This document shows, one piece after another, positions 31,514 to 40,636 of a stretch of DNA of 64,000 nucleotides. The position numbers and the translations under genes were made by a program. This DNA comes from Actinomycetospora corticicola (lineage in GTDB: Bacteria > Actinomycetota > Actinomycetes > Mycobacteriales > Pseudonocardiaceae). The stretch is taken from NCBI RefSeq assembly GCF_013409505.1, contig NZ_JACCBN010000001.1, positions 2,790,001 through 2,854,000 on the forward strand, read 5' to 3'. Under the pieces are notes generated by a model. It was not told the DNA's origin and did no database searches. It saw nothing but the letters and a program-made list of their open reading frames with translations. Position 1 is the first letter of the stretch. Each line of letters starts with the position of its first letter.

Positions 31514-32934
31514 CCAGTACCCCCACCACGGGTCCCGCGGGCCCCGGCCCCGACTTCACCTCGCAGCGCGGGGAGAACGCCCCCGGTCCGGAGCGGACCG
31601 ACGCGCTGGCGGCCGCCACGTACGGCAGCTTCGACGACCACCACCCGCCGGCCCAGGAGCTGCTCGACGACTGCGTGCACTGCGGGTTCTGTCTCCCGAC
31701 GTGCCCGACCTACGCCCTGTGGGGCGAGGAGATGGACTCGCCGCGCGGACGCATCTACCTCATGGAGATGGCCGAGAAGGGCGAGATCCCGCTCGAGGGT
31801 GCCTTCACCACGCACATGGACCGCTGCCTGGGCTGCATGGCCTGCGTGACGGCGTGCCCCTCCGGCGTGCAGTACGACCGCCTGCTGGAGGCCACCCGCC
31901 CGCAGATCGAGCGCAACGTCCCCCGCAACCGGGCGGACCGGCTCTTCCGCGAGGCGATCTTCACGCTGTTCCCGTACCGCCGTCGGCTGCGGGCCGCGTC
32001 GCTGGGCGGAGCGCTCTACCAGAAGCTGCGGCCGAAGCGGATGGACGCGCTCCTCGCCAAGCTGCCGAAGCGCTTCGAGCGGCTCGTGGCGATGGAGTCG
32101 CTGCTGCCGCCGGTCAGCGTCCGCGACGCCTTCGCCCGCACGCCCGCCGTCACCCCGGCGCGCACCACCTCCGAGCACCCGGTGCGCCGGGGCCGGATCG
32201 GGATGCTCGTCGGCTGCGTGCAGGACGTGTTCTTCCACCAGGTCAACCTCGCCACCACGCGCGTGCTCGCGGCCGAGGGCTACGACGTCGTCGCGCCCCG
32301 GGAGCAGGCGTGCTGCGGCGCGCTCGGGCTGCACGCGGGCCGCGAGGAGGAGTCGATCCGGCGCGCGAAGGACCTCATCGCCGTCTTCGAGCAGGCCGAC
32401 GTCGACGTCATCGCCGTGAACGTCGCCGGGTGCGGTTCCTCGATGAAGGAGTACGGCGAGCTGCTCGCGGACGAACCGGAGTGGAAGGAGCGCGGGGAGG
32501 AGTTCTCGCGCAAGGTCCGGGACGTCTCCGAGGTGCTCGCGGACGCCCTCGCCGAGTCCCGCGCGCCGCGGCACCGGGTCGACGCGACCGTCGTCTACCA
32601 CGACGCCTGCCACCTCGGGCACGCCCAGAAGATCCGGCAGCAGCCGCGGGACGTGCTGCGGTCCGTCCCGGGCGTCGACCTCGTCGAACTGCCCGAGGCG
32701 GAGATCTGCTGCGGGTCGGCCGGGATCTACAACATGCTCCAGCCCGAGGCGGCCGGGGACCTCGGCCGGCGCAAGGCCGACAACATCCGGGGCACCGGGG
32801 CGGACCTGCTCGTCACCGCCAACCCCGGGTGCCTGTTGCAGATCCGGAAGTACCTCGAAGGCGACCTCCCGATGCTGCACCCGATCCAGCTGATCGACGC
32901 GTCGATCCGGGGGGTGCGCCCGCCGGGGATGTAG
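31510..32934 (+). CDS. glcF: Glycolate oxidase iron-sulfur subunit GlcF
   Basis: Electron-transfer subunit of glycolate oxidase, 474 residues. Two ferredoxin-type 4Fe-4S motifs (CVHCGFCLPTCP and CLGCMACVTACP) lie in the first third. Two CCG domains follow (EQACCGALGLHAG, AEICCGSAGIYNM), each with the CX(n)CCGX(n)CXXC-like cysteines. It probably passes electrons from GlcD/E to the quinone pool. Last gene of the operon; its stop codon begins the hairpin at 32933-33002. Confidence 0.95.
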   Translation: MTSTPTTGPAGPGPDFTSQRGENAPGPERTDALAAATYGSFDDHHPPAQELLDDCVHCGFCLPTCPTYALWGEEMDSPRGRIYLMEMAEKGEIPLEGAFTTHMDRCLGCMACVTACPSGVQYDRLLEATRPQIERNVPRNRADRLFREAIFTLFPYRRRLRAASLGGALYQKLRPKRMDALLAKLPKRFERLVAMESLLPPVSVRDAFARTPAVTPARTTSEHPVRRGRIGMLVGCVQDVFFHQVNLATTRVLAAEGYDVVAPREQACCGALGLHAGREEESIRRAKDLIAVFEQADVDVIAVNVAGCGSSMKEYGELLADEPEWKERGEEFSRKVRDVSEVLADALAESRAPRHRVDATVVYHDACHLGHAQKIRQQPRDVLRSVPGVDLVELPEAEICCGSAGIYNMLQPEAAGDLGRRKADNIRGTGADLLVTANPGCLLQIRKYLEGDLPMLHPIQLIDASIRGVRPPGM

Positions 32935-33002
32935 GTGGCTCCGCCCTGTGAGTACTTTTCCGTGTCTGGACACGGATTACTACTCACAGGGCGAAGCCAC
33001 CT
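32933..33002. terminator. 70-nt bidirectional hairpin holding both stop codons
   Basis: AGGTGGCT (32933-32940) pairs with AGCCACCT (32995-33002). After one mismatch, 13 further pairs (32942-32954 with 32981-32993) follow, then a second stem CCGTGT/ACACGG at the tip. It starts in the glcF stop codon and ends in the thiL stop codon. The GTGAGTA...TACTCAC portion resembles the hairpins at 9528 and 55859. Confidence 0.82.
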
Positions 33003-33939
33003 AGCGCCAGTGGCGCCAGCCCGGGTCCCCGGCACCGCCCCACCGGTCGGCGTCGACGGTGACCCCGATGCCGAGCCGGCAGTCGGCGAACACGGTCCAC
33101 CCCTCCGGCACCGCGTCCTCGTCGGGGAAGCAGGCGACCAGCGAGTGGTCCTCGCCGCCGGTGAGGGCCCACCGCAGCGCGTCCCCGCCGAGTGCGGACG
33201 CCACGTCGCGCAGCTTGTCCGCGACCGGCACCAGCTCCGACCGGATGTCGATCCGCACCCGGGACGCCTCGGCCACGTGCGCGAGGTCGGCGAGCAGACC
33301 GTCCGACGTGTCGATCATCGCGCTCGCTCCGGCCCGGGCGGCGATCGGACCGGCCGCGATCGGGGGGCGCGGCGTCCGGTGCGCGGCGACCATCGCGAGC
33401 GGCGAGCGGAACCCGCGGCGCAGGACCTCCATGCCGGCCGCCGACCACCCGAGGACGCCGCACACGGCGACGACGTGGCCCACCTTGGCGCCCGACCGGC
33501 GGACCGGCTCGCGGCCCTCGAGGTCGCCCAGCGCCGTGATCGTCACCACGATCTGGTCGGCGGAGACGGTGTCCCCGCCCACCACGCCGACGCCGACCTC
33601 GGAGGCGGCGTCCCAGATGCCGGCGGCGAGGCCCTCGACGACGTCGGTCGACGTGGACGCCGGGCACGCCAGGGAGAGCAGGAGACCGGTGGGGACGGCG
33701 CCCATCGCGGCGACGTCGGCGAGGTTCGCGGCGACGGCCTTGCGCCCGACCTGCTCCGGCGCCGACCAGTCCAGACGGAAGTGCACGCCCTGCACCAGGG
33801 TGTCGACGGTGGCCACCACCCGGCCGTCGGGGGCGGCCACGACGGCGGCGTCGTCCCCCGGTCCGAGCAGGGTGCCGTCGGGCTGGGGGCGGCCGGCGAC
33901 GATCCGGTCGATCACCCCGAACTCGCCCAGCTCCGACAC
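33001..33939 (-). CDS. thiL: Thiamine-monophosphate kinase
   Basis: Last step of thiamine diphosphate synthesis, phosphorylating TMP with ATP. MSELGEFGVIDRIVAG is the family N-terminus, LLGPGDDAAVV and TVDTLVQGVHF bind Mg/ATP, VGGDTVSADQ and MIDTSDGLLADL are conserved, and LTGGEDHSLVACF closes the site. GTG 33939 gives 312 residues, the usual size; an ATG at 34035 would add a basic tail without homology. Corresponds to Rv2977c. It is divergent from the Lrp-like gene. Confidence 0.95.
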   Translation of the reverse strand: MSELGEFGVIDRIVAGRPQPDGTLLGPGDDAAVVAAPDGRVVATVDTLVQGVHFRLDWSAPEQVGRKAVAANLADVAAMGAVPTGLLLSLACPASTSTDVVEGLAAGIWDAASEVGVGVVGGDTVSADQIVVTITALGDLEGREPVRRSGAKVGHVVAVCGVLGWSAAGMEVLRRGFRSPLAMVAAHRTPRPPIAAGPIAARAGASAMIDTSDGLLADLAHVAEASRVRIDIRSELVPVADKLRDVASALGGDALRWALTGGEDHSLVACFPDEDAVPEGWTVFADCRLGIGVTVDADRWGGAGDPGWRHWR

Positions 33940-34133
33940 CGGCCCGCCGGACGACGCCCGGGACGTCCGCCGCTGTGACGCGTCTCCCACGTCCGCGGGC
34001 GAGCTGCGTCGCGCTCCGTCTCCCGACCGCCTCACCCGTCTCCTCCCTGCGGTACGTTCCGACCCGTCGTGTCACCCGTGTGCGCCCACTCGAGCCCCGA
34101 GCGGGTGCGCCCGCTCCCCGAGGAGGCCCGTTC

Positions 34134-34373
34134 GTGGTCCAGGCCTACATCCTGATCCAGACCGAGGTGGGCCGCGCCGCCGCGGTCGCGTCGGACGTGG
34201 CCGGGATCGACGGCGTCTCCCGGGCGGAGGACGTGACCGGCCCCTACGACGTGATCGTGCACGTGGACTCCAACGACGACGCGGCCCTCTCGGACACCAT
34301 CACGGCCGTGCAGAAGGTGCCGGGCATCACCCGCACGCTGACCTGCTCGGTCGTCGGCTCCCCCGTCGCCTGA
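34134..34373 (+). CDS. Stand-alone Lrp/AsnC ligand-binding (RAM) domain protein
   Basis: A 79-residue protein equal to the C-terminal effector domain of Lrp/AsnC regulators without a DNA-binding half: VQAYILIQTEVGRAAAVASD, GVSRAEDVTGPYDVIVHVD, and the closing VQKVPGITRTLTCSVV. Such proteins form oligomers that bind amino acids and may modulate full-length Lrp proteins. GAGGAGG precedes GTG 34134 by about 8 nt. DUF3515 follows 7 nt downstream, suggesting co-transcription. The thiL neighbour is conserved in actinobacteria. Confidence 0.9.
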   Translation: MVQAYILIQTEVGRAAAVASDVAGIDGVSRAEDVTGPYDVIVHVDSNDDAALSDTITAVQKVPGITRTLTCSVVGSPVA

Positions 34374-34380
34374 CCCGACG

Positions 34381-35001
34381 GTGGCGCGCACCCGGGCACC
34401 GGAGCTCGACCGCCGCCTCCCCCGCATCGTGCTGGGCGTGGCGCTGGCGTTGCCGGTGCTGCTCGTCGTCGGTGTGCTGGTGGCCTCGCAGGTCCTCGGA
34501 CGCCGGACCGACCCCAACCCGGACACCGGGCCGCTGGCGCTGACGGCGGTCCCGGTGCCCGCGGCGGCCTCGGCCGACTGCTCCCGCCTGCTCTCCGGAC
34601 TCCCCCAGGAGATCAACACGGGCGACGGCCTCCTCCCCCGACGGGTGCTGGCGAACCCGGTCCCGGCCGGGACGGTCGCCTGGGGCGGGGAGAAGGAGGC
34701 CACCGGCCGCCCCGAGGACCAGCCCGTGGTGCTGCGCTGCGGGCTCCCCCAGCCCCCGGAGCTCGGGCCCACCAGCCCGCTGCTCGACGTGGACGGCGTC
34801 GACTGGCTCCGCATCCCGGGCAACGGGACGACCACCTGGGTCACCGTGGACCGCGCCATCTTCGTCGGCCTCACGCTGCCCGACGGCATCGGCAGCGGGG
34901 CCATCCAGGACGTCTCCCGCGGCGTCAAGATCACCCTGGTCAGCCGGGACACCGAACCGGCCGACCCGACCGGCGCGCCGACCACCGCACCGTCGCGCTG
35001 A
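34381..35001 (+). CDS. DUF3515-domain envelope protein
   Basis: A 206-residue anchored protein. A membrane helix at about 16-38 (IVLGVALALPVLLVVGVLVA) is followed by an extracytoplasmic domain starting ADCSRLLSGLP, with a second Cys in VVLRCGLPQP that probably makes a disulfide. TTTWVTVDRAIFVGLTLPD is the family's central block. It matches Rv2980 in position between thiL and ddl. The GTG start directly follows the Lrp-like gene. The stop codon abuts the ddl stop. Function unknown. Confidence 0.9.
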   Translation: MARTRAPELDRRLPRIVLGVALALPVLLVVGVLVASQVLGRRTDPNPDTGPLALTAVPVPAAASADCSRLLSGLPQEINTGDGLLPRRVLANPVPAGTVAWGGEKEATGRPEDQPVVLRCGLPQPPELGPTSPLLDVDGVDWLRIPGNGTTTWVTVDRAIFVGLTLPDGIGSGAIQDVSRGVKITLVSRDTEPADPTGAPTTAPSR

Positions 35002-36096
35002 TCAGCGGACGCCGGTGCCGCTCGCCAGCGCGGAGTCGACGAGCGTGGTGAGCAGCGTCGGGTAGTCGACGCCGGTGGTGGCCCACATCCGCGGGTAGAG
35101 CGAGGTCGCGGTGAACCCGGGCATCGTGTTCAGCTCGTTGACCAGGATCCGGCCGTCGTCGGTGACGAAGAAGTCGACCCGGGCGAGGCCGGCGCAGTCC
35201 ATCGTCCGGAAGACCCGGACCGCCGCCTCGCGCACCCGCTCGGCGAGGTCGTCGTCGAGCTTGGCCGGGACGTCGAGCTCGCAGGCGTCGTCGAGGTACT
35301 TCGTGTCGAAGTCGTACCAGTCGGCCGCGCCGGTCAGCCGGATCTCCGCGGGCACGCTCGCCTCGACGCGGCCGTCCGGGAACTGCAGGACCCCGCACTC
35401 GATCTCCCGGCCGGCGATCCCGGCCTCGATCAGCACCTTCGGGTCGCTCTCGCGGGCGAACGCCACCGCCGCCGGCACGTCCTCCCAGTCCGTGACCCGG
35501 GAGATGCCCACCGAGGAGCCCGCCCGGGACGGCTTGACGAAGACCGGCAGGCCGAGCAGTTCACGCTCGGCGGGCTCGAGGTCGGGCGCGGTCCGGTCGA
35601 GCGCGACGGCCTCGCCCGTGGCGAGCCCGGCGTCGCGCAGGATGCGCTTGGTGACGACCTTGTCCATCGACGCGGCGCTCGCGCAGACCCCGGCGCCGAC
35701 GTAGGGGACGCCTGCCGTCTCGAGGAGCCCCTGGATCTCGCCGTCCTCGCCCGCCGGGCCGTGCAGGACCGGGAAGACGACGTCGATCGTGGCCACGGTC
35801 TCGCCGCGGCGGCCGTCGGCGAGGCTGATCAGCTCACGGCGGGTGGGGTCGGGCAGGAGCGCCACGGGCTCGCCGGACGCGAGGGTGACCTGCGGCATCT
35901 CGCGCCCGTGCAGCCGCCAGGGCGCGGTGTCGTCGCCGACGTCGAGCCACACGCCCTCCGCGGTGATGCCCACCGCGACGACGTCGAACCGGTCCCGGTC
36001 GAGGTTGTCGAGGATGCCCCCGGCGGAGACGCACGAGACGGCGTGCTCCCCCGACCGCCCGCCGAACAGGACCAGCAACGTCGGCCTCGTCCCCAT
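35002..36096 (-). CDS. ddl: D-alanine--D-alanine ligase
   Basis: ATP-grasp ligase making D-Ala-D-Ala for peptidoglycan, acting in the cytoplasm. The 364-residue protein starts at ATG 36096 (TLLVLFGGRSGEHAVSC). Further motifs are VLHGPAGEDGEIQGLLE, VPYVGAGVCASAASMDK, VFVKPSRAGSSVGISRV, and the metal-binding RVDFFVTDDGRILVNELNTMPGFT. Tyr rather than Phe after the NELNTMPGFT-associated pocket cannot be judged here, so vancomycin-type specificity changes are not inferred. Corresponds to Rv2981c (ddlA). Confidence 0.97.
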   Translation of the reverse strand: MGTRPTLLVLFGGRSGEHAVSCVSAGGILDNLDRDRFDVVAVGITAEGVWLDVGDDTAPWRLHGREMPQVTLASGEPVALLPDPTRRELISLADGRRGETVATIDVVFPVLHGPAGEDGEIQGLLETAGVPYVGAGVCASAASMDKVVTKRILRDAGLATGEAVALDRTAPDLEPAERELLGLPVFVKPSRAGSSVGISRVTDWEDVPAAVAFARESDPKVLIEAGIAGREIECGVLQFPDGRVEASVPAEIRLTGAADWYDFDTKYLDDACELDVPAKLDDDLAERVREAAVRVFRTMDCAGLARVDFFVTDDGRILVNELNTMPGFTATSLYPRMWATTGVDYPTLLTTLVDSALASGTGVR

Positions 36097-36107
36097 GGCG
36101 CGGCACC

Positions 36108-37493
36108 CTACGCGCGGGCGCTCCCCACCCCGGCCAGCACGCCCCCGAGGCGCCCGAGGGCCGCCTCCAGCTCCACGCGGGACGGGGCGGCCCAGCCGAC
36201 GAGGATCCCGGACACCCCGGCGGCGCCGAGGTGATGGGCGGCGAGGCCGTCGACCACGACGTCGACCTCCCAGGCGGCCGCCACGACCTCCCGTTCGACC
36301 GGTCCCATCGGGAGCGGGACCACCAGGTGGGCCCCGGCCCGGTCCCCCAGCACCTCGTGTCCCGCCGTCCGGACCGCGTCCACCACGAGGCCGCGCCGGA
36401 CGCCGAGCTCGCGCCGCAGCCGCGCGAGGTGCCGCCCGCACCCGCCGTCGTGCACCCAGGCCGCGAACACCTGCTGCCCCGCCGGCGCGGGACGCGTGCC
36501 GGTGGCCCGCCGCAGCGCCAGCAGGTCGGCCGCGAGCGCGGGCGGCGCGACCATCCAGCCCACGCCGAGGCCCGGCGTCGCGATCTTGCCCGCGGTGCCG
36601 AGGTGGACGACGACGTCGGGGCCGAGCGCGGCCAGCACCGGCAGCGGGGCCACGTCGTAGCGCAGCTCTCCGTCGTAGTCGTCCTCGACCAGCCAGAAGC
36701 CCTCCGCGCGGGCCCGCTCCACCAGCGCCGCGCGCCGCGCGACCGGCAGGCGCCCGCCGAGCGGGTACTGGTGGGCCGGGGTCACGTAGACGAGGTCGAG
36801 GCCCGGCGGGAGGTTCCCGACGACGAGCCCCTCCGCGTCCACCGCGAGCGGGGTCACCTCCGCGCCCGCGGCGCGGAGCACGCCGACCGCGCGGCGGTAG
36901 CCCGGGTCCTCGATCCCGGCCCGCGGCGGGCGCCCGAGCCGGCGGGTGAGGACGGCGACGAGCTCGCCGAACCCCGCGGTGGCGCCCGCCGTCGCGAGCA
37001 CGCCGGCCCCGACGAGGCCGCGGTGGCGCAGCAGGTGCTCGCCCACCGCCGCCCGGAAGGCCGGCACCCCCGCGTACTCCGGTCGGTCGGACGGCGGGAG
37101 GTCGCCCGCACGGCGCCAGGCCCGGCGCCAGGACGCGGGGTCGAGCACCTCCAGGCACGGGGCGCCCGGCCGCAGGTCGGTCGCGTCGGCGCTCGACGAC
37201 GACGTGGCGTTCCTGTCATCGGGTGCAGGCACCGACGCCCTGCGTGCACCGGGAGGTGCCGCGAGCACGAACGTCCCCGCCCCGTGGCGGGCACCCAGCC
37301 ACCCCTCGGCGACCAGCTGGTCGTACGCCGCCGCCGTGACGGTTCGGCTGACCCCGAGCTCGCGGGCGAGCGTGCGCGTCGCCGGGACCCGGTCGCCGAC
37401 CCGGAGCCGGCCGTCCAGCGCCGCGGCCCGCAGCCCGTCCGCGACCTGCACCGCGAGCGGGGTCGCTGCGGTGCGGTCCAGTGGCACGGTCAC
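36108..37493 (-). CDS. MocR/PdxR-type transcriptional regulator
   Basis: A GntR winged helix fused to a fold-type-I aminotransferase domain, 461 residues. LAVQVADGLRAAALDGRLRVGDRVPATRTLARELGVSRTV-type residues form the DNA-binding part (about 8-75). The large domain has AGATAGF..., DLVYVTPAHQYPLGG and VEDDYDGELRYD. The PLP lysine is in HLGTAGKIATPGLGVGW. It is divergent from a PNPOx-like gene; the 69-nt gap carries AGTGGCC repeats like PdxR sites of corynebacteria. I infer PLP-sensing control of vitamin B6 metabolism. GTG 37493 has a GGGAGG site. Confidence 0.92.
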   Translation of the reverse strand: MTVPLDRTAATPLAVQVADGLRAAALDGRLRVGDRVPATRTLARELGVSRTVTAAAYDQLVAEGWLGARHGAGTFVLAAPPGARRASVPAPDDRNATSSSSADATDLRPGAPCLEVLDPASWRRAWRRAGDLPPSDRPEYAGVPAFRAAVGEHLLRHRGLVGAGVLATAGATAGFGELVAVLTRRLGRPPRAGIEDPGYRRAVGVLRAAGAEVTPLAVDAEGLVVGNLPPGLDLVYVTPAHQYPLGGRLPVARRAALVERARAEGFWLVEDDYDGELRYDVAPLPVLAALGPDVVVHLGTAGKIATPGLGVGWMVAPPALAADLLALRRATGTRPAPAGQQVFAAWVHDGGCGRHLARLRRELGVRRGLVVDAVRTAGHEVLGDRAGAHLVVPLPMGPVEREVVAAAWEVDVVVDGLAAHHLGAAGVSGILVGWAAPSRVELEAALGRLGGVLAGVGSARA

Positions 37494-37494
37494 G

Positions 37495-37541
37495 AGTGGC
37501 CTCCCGGATCGAGGCGGAAGTGGCCCTCGAAGAATGCCACT
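37495..37541. promoter_or_regulatory. Candidate PdxR/MocR operator repeats
   Basis: AGTGGC occurs at 37495-37500 and again at 37519-37524 in the same orientation (24-nt step); GCCACT at 37536-37541 is the inverted form. Each direct copy reads AGTGGCC. MocR regulators typically bind spaced direct repeats, and the actinobacterial PdxR box as I recall it contains AAGTGG followed by CTA. Binding here is inferred. Confidence 0.5.
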
Positions 37542-37562
37542 CGGGGCGCCGATGATCAGCGC

Positions 37563-38204
37563 ATGCTCTCCCCGACCCCGCGCACCCGGCTGCGGCGCAA
37601 GCGTGACCGGCAGCAGTCCGACCCGACGACCCTGCACGCGATCCTCGACGAGGCGCTCCTCTGCCACCTCGGGCTCGTCGACCCCGAGGGCGCCCCGCTC
37701 GTGCTCCCGACGATGCACGCCCGGGTGGGCGACGTCGTGTACGTGCACGGCTCCAGCGGCGCCGCGAGCCTCGCGCGCGACGGCGAGGTCTGCCTGACCG
37801 TCACCCTGCTCGACGGGCTGGTGCTCGCCCGCTCGGTGTTCTCGCACTCCGCGAACTACCGCAGCGCGGTGATCCGGGGACGGGCACGGCGGGTGACCGA
37901 CCCCGACGAGCACCTCCGGGCCCTCGAGGCGATCGTCGAGCACCTGACCCCGGGGCAGTGGGACCACGCGCGGCGACCGGACCGGAGGGAGAGCGCCGCG
38001 ACGGCGGTCCTCGCCCTCGCGCTCGACGAGGCCAGCGTCAAGGTGCGGCAGGGCCCGCCCGGCGACCCGGAGGCCGTCGCGGAGGGCGACGGACGGTGGG
38101 CCGGGGTGGTCCCGGTGACGACGGTGTTGGGTGCCCCGGAGACCTGCCCGGCACTGCCGGCGGACGCCGAGGTGCCATCGCACGTGGCGCGGTGGTGCGG
38201 CTGA
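37563..38204 (+). CDS. Pyridoxamine 5'-phosphate oxidase-like split-barrel flavoprotein
   Basis: A 213-residue FMN-binding split-barrel protein. LHAILDEALLCHLGLVDPEG and APLVLPTMHARVGDVVYVHGSSG form the first strands, EVCLTVTLLDGLVLARSVFSHSANYRSAVIRG the central sheet (as short blocks SVFSHSANYRS and VTLLDGLVLA), and the C-terminus ends SHVARW. Its placement opposite a MocR regulator suggests a link to vitamin B6, but many such proteins bind F420 or heme instead. No Shine-Dalgarno site; a GATGAT box ends 6 nt before ATG 37563. Confidence 0.88.
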   Translation: MLSPTPRTRLRRKRDRQQSDPTTLHAILDEALLCHLGLVDPEGAPLVLPTMHARVGDVVYVHGSSGAASLARDGEVCLTVTLLDGLVLARSVFSHSANYRSAVIRGRARRVTDPDEHLRALEAIVEHLTPGQWDHARRPDRRESAATAVLALALDEASVKVRQGPPGDPEAVAEGDGRWAGVVPVTTVLGAPETCPALPADAEVPSHVARWCG

Positions 38205-38209
38205 CGCCG

Positions 38210-38656
38210 CTACGGGGAGACCCGGCTCCGCAGCTGCACCGTGGTGCCGTGGACGCCGGAGAGCACGGTGGCCCGGGTGAGGGTGTGCATGAGCGGCAGC
38301 CCGCGCCCGCGCCAGCCGCAGCCGGTCGAGCGCCGCCAGGACCCGTCGTCGGAGACCGTGATCACGAGGTCACGGCCCCCGGCGAGCGGCGGCGAGACGG
38401 CGGCCCACAGCCGCATCTCGCCACGCCGCGGTGCGGCCGAGTAGGCGTGGTCGACCACGTTGGCCAGGGCCTCGTAGACGGCGAGCGCGAGGTCGTCCGC
38501 CGTGTCCGGGTCGGCCCACTCGCGCAGCCAGGACCGGAAGGTGCGGCGCAGCGCCGAGGCACTCGCCCGGTCCGCCGGCACGGTCCGCTCGAGCATGACC
38601 ACCGGGCGGTCGGCGCTCACCCGGGGCGGCGGCCCCATGCGCTGCAGAACGTCCAC
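38210..38656 (-). CDS. RsbW/SpoIIAB-like ATP-binding protein (anti-sigma-type HATPase)
   Basis: A 148-residue GHKL ATPase domain alone. N box LALAVYEALANVVDHAY, G1 box VSDDGSW, and G2 box GRGLPLMHTL are present; no sensor or histidine-phosphorylation domain exists. Streptomycetes and relatives have many such proteins, acting as anti-sigma factors or partner-switch kinases. No anti-anti-sigma or sigma gene lies next to it. The gene is convergent with the PNPOx-like gene, 5 nt apart. ATG 38656 is consistent with family size. Confidence 0.85.
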   Translation of the reverse strand: MDVLQRMGPPPRVSADRPVVMLERTVPADRASASALRRTFRSWLREWADPDTADDLALAVYEALANVVDHAYSAAPRRGEMRLWAAVSPPLAGGRDLVITVSDDGSWRRSTGCGWRGRGLPLMHTLTRATVLSGVHGTTVQLRSRVSP

Positions 38657-38714
38657 GAAGCCGGGGATTCCTCGGACGAGCCGCCACGAAACGCACTCGA
38701 TGCGGCGCCCGCCC

Positions 38715-39713
38715 TCACTCCGGCTTGCGTTCCCGGTTGATCAACTCGTCCCCGACGTCACGCGCCGAGACCGAGCCCGCACACACGCGGCGGACGGCGT
38801 CCACGATCGGGGTGTCGACCCCGTGCGTGCGGGCCAGTTCACCGATCGCCTCGCACGACTTGACGCCCTCGGCGACCTGCCCGTGGTTGGCCTCCTCGGC
38901 CTCGGCCACCGACATGCCCCGGCCCAGCGACTCGCCGAAGCGGCGGTTCCGCGAGAGCGGGGACGAGCAGGTGGCGACGAGGTCCCCCATCCCGGCGAGC
39001 CCCGCCAGCGTCATCGCCTCCCCGCCGAGGGCCACGGTGAGCCGCGAGATCTCGGCGAGCCCGCGGGTGATCAGCGACGCCGTCGTGTTGTCCCCGTAGC
39101 CCTGGCCGGACGCCATCCCGCACGCGAGCGCGATGACGTTCTTGCACGCCCCGCCGAGCTCGCAACCGATGACGTCGACGTTGGTGTACGGCTTGAAGTA
39201 CCCGGTGGAGCACTCGTGCTGGACGGCGACGGCCCGGTCGTGGTCCGAGCAGGCGACGACGGTGGCGGTGGGCTGCTCGGCGGCGATCTCGCCCGCGAGG
39301 TTCGGTCCCGAGAGCACCGCGATCCGGTCCGGCGCCACGCGCCCGGCGTCGGCGATGACCTCGCTCATCCGCTTGAGCGTGCCCATCTCCACCCCCTTGG
39401 CCAGGCTCACCACCGTGGCCCCGCGCGGCAGCTGGTCGGCCCAGTCCTGCAGGTGCTCGCGCAGCCGCTGCGCGGGGATCGCGAGCACGACGGTGGTCAC
39501 CCCGTCGAGCGCGGCCGCGGCCTCGTGCGTGGCGCGCAGCGCCGGCGGCAGCTTGATGTCGGGCAGGTACTCCGCATTGACGTGGTCGGTGGCGATCGCG
39601 TCCGCGACCTCCTGACGGCGGGCCCAGAGGGTGACGTCGGTGCCCGCATCGGCCAGCACCTTCGCGAAGGTCGTCCCCCAGGAGCCGGCGCCGAGCACCG
39701 CGTACCGGCTCAC
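38715..39713 (-). CDS. gpsA: Glycerol-3-phosphate dehydrogenase [NAD(P)+]
   Basis: Forms sn-glycerol 3-phosphate from dihydroxyacetone phosphate for phospholipid synthesis. The 332-residue protein has [17 protein letters not shown] (Rossmann), [20 protein letters not shown], the catalytic-lysine block [13 protein letters not shown] and [12 protein letters not shown]. The GTG at 39713 sits in the plsC stop (GTGA), so the pair is co-translated, which is logical as PlsC uses the acylated product. Corresponds to Rv2982c (gpsA2). Confidence 0.97.
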   Translation of the reverse strand: MSRYAVLGAGSWGTTFAKVLADAGTDVTLWARRQEVADAIATDHVNAEYLPDIKLPPALRATHEAAAALDGVTTVVLAIPAQRLREHLQDWADQLPRGATVVSLAKGVEMGTLKRMSEVIADAGRVAPDRIAVLSGPNLAGEIAAEQPTATVVACSDHDRAVAVQHECSTGYFKPYTNVDVIGCELGGACKNVIALACGMASGQGYGDNTTASLITRGLAEISRLTVALGGEAMTLAGLAGMGDLVATCSSPLSRNRRFGESLGRGMSVAEAEEANHGQVAEGVKSCEAIGELARTHGVDTPIVDAVRRVCAGSVSARDVGDELINRERKPE

Positions 39714-40465
39714 GCCCCGTCCCCCGTCGGCCGGACCTCGCCGCGCACGTCCTCGAGCAACGCCCCGACCGCGCTCATCATCCGCTCCGTCGTCTCCTTC
39801 ATCAGCCTCGCGCCGGGCGGGCGGTCGCCGACCCGGGCCCGCAGGTCGTCCATGGGCAACGGCTCGCCCGCGCGCACGGTGATCGTCGTGCCGAACGGCG
39901 AAGGTCGCACCCGCTTGCGGTAGTGGTCGTAGACCGAGAGCGTCCCCCAGTGCACGACCGGGATCACCGGGACGTCGTGCAGCAGCGCCAGCCGCGCGGC
40001 CCCCGAGCGGGCCTCCATCGGCCAACCGGCCGCATCCCGGGTGATCGTGCCCTCCGGGTAGATCACCACCACCCCGTCGTCGGCCAGCGCCGCCTCGGCG
40101 GCCGCCAGGCTCGACCCCGCGTCCCGGGAGCCGCGGGCGACCGGGATCTGCCGGGAGCCGGCCATGATCCGGCCGAACACCGGCACCCGCCAGAGCGAGT
40201 CCTTCGCGAGGAACCGCGGCACGCGACGGGCGCGGTGCACGAAGACCGCGGTGTACACCGGGTCGAGGTAGGAGACGTGGTTCGAGACCAGCAGCGCGGG
40301 ACCCTCGGCCGGCACCTGCTCCAGCCCGACCATCCGGCGCCGGGCCAGCAGCCAGGTCATCGGGTAGAAGACCACCGCGGCCAGGAACACCCACGGGCCA
40401 CCGGGCTCCCGGCGGCGCCGTGTCACCGGCGCCGGGGCCGTCGGAGAACCGTCTGCGATCGCCAC
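39710..40465 (-). CDS. plsC: 1-acyl-sn-glycerol-3-phosphate acyltransferase
   Basis: Membrane-associated acyltransferase making phosphatidic acid. A basic N-terminal tail and one hydrophobic segment ([16 protein letters not shown]) precede the HX4D catalytic motif [26 protein letters not shown], the acyl-acceptor motif [12 protein letters not shown] and VIPVVHWGT follow. GTG 40465 with GAGGAGG upstream gives 251 residues. It is the first gene of a plsC-gpsA operon and divergent from fbiD. Confidence 0.94.
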   Translation of the reverse strand: MAIADGSPTAPAPVTRRRREPGGPWVFLAAVVFYPMTWLLARRRMVGLEQVPAEGPALLVSNHVSYLDPVYTAVFVHRARRVPRFLAKDSLWRVPVFGRIMAGSRQIPVARGSRDAGSSLAAAEAALADDGVVVIYPEGTITRDAAGWPMEARSGAARLALLHDVPVIPVVHWGTLSVYDHYRKRVRPSPFGTTITVRAGEPLPMDDLRARVGDRPPGARLMKETTERMMSAVGALLEDVRGEVRPTGDGA

Positions 40466-40636
40466 CCGGGCCCGCCTCCTCGTCAGCGTGGAGTCACTCC
40501 TCGACCGCGCCGGGGCGGCCCCGGCACGCTGCGGGGCGAGTCTCCCGTGAGCGGTGATCGCCGTCCAGACGGCCGCCGACGAAGATCGGGTCCGCCCGGT
40601 GGCCCCGCCCCGCCCGCGAGGTACAGGATGGGTCGC

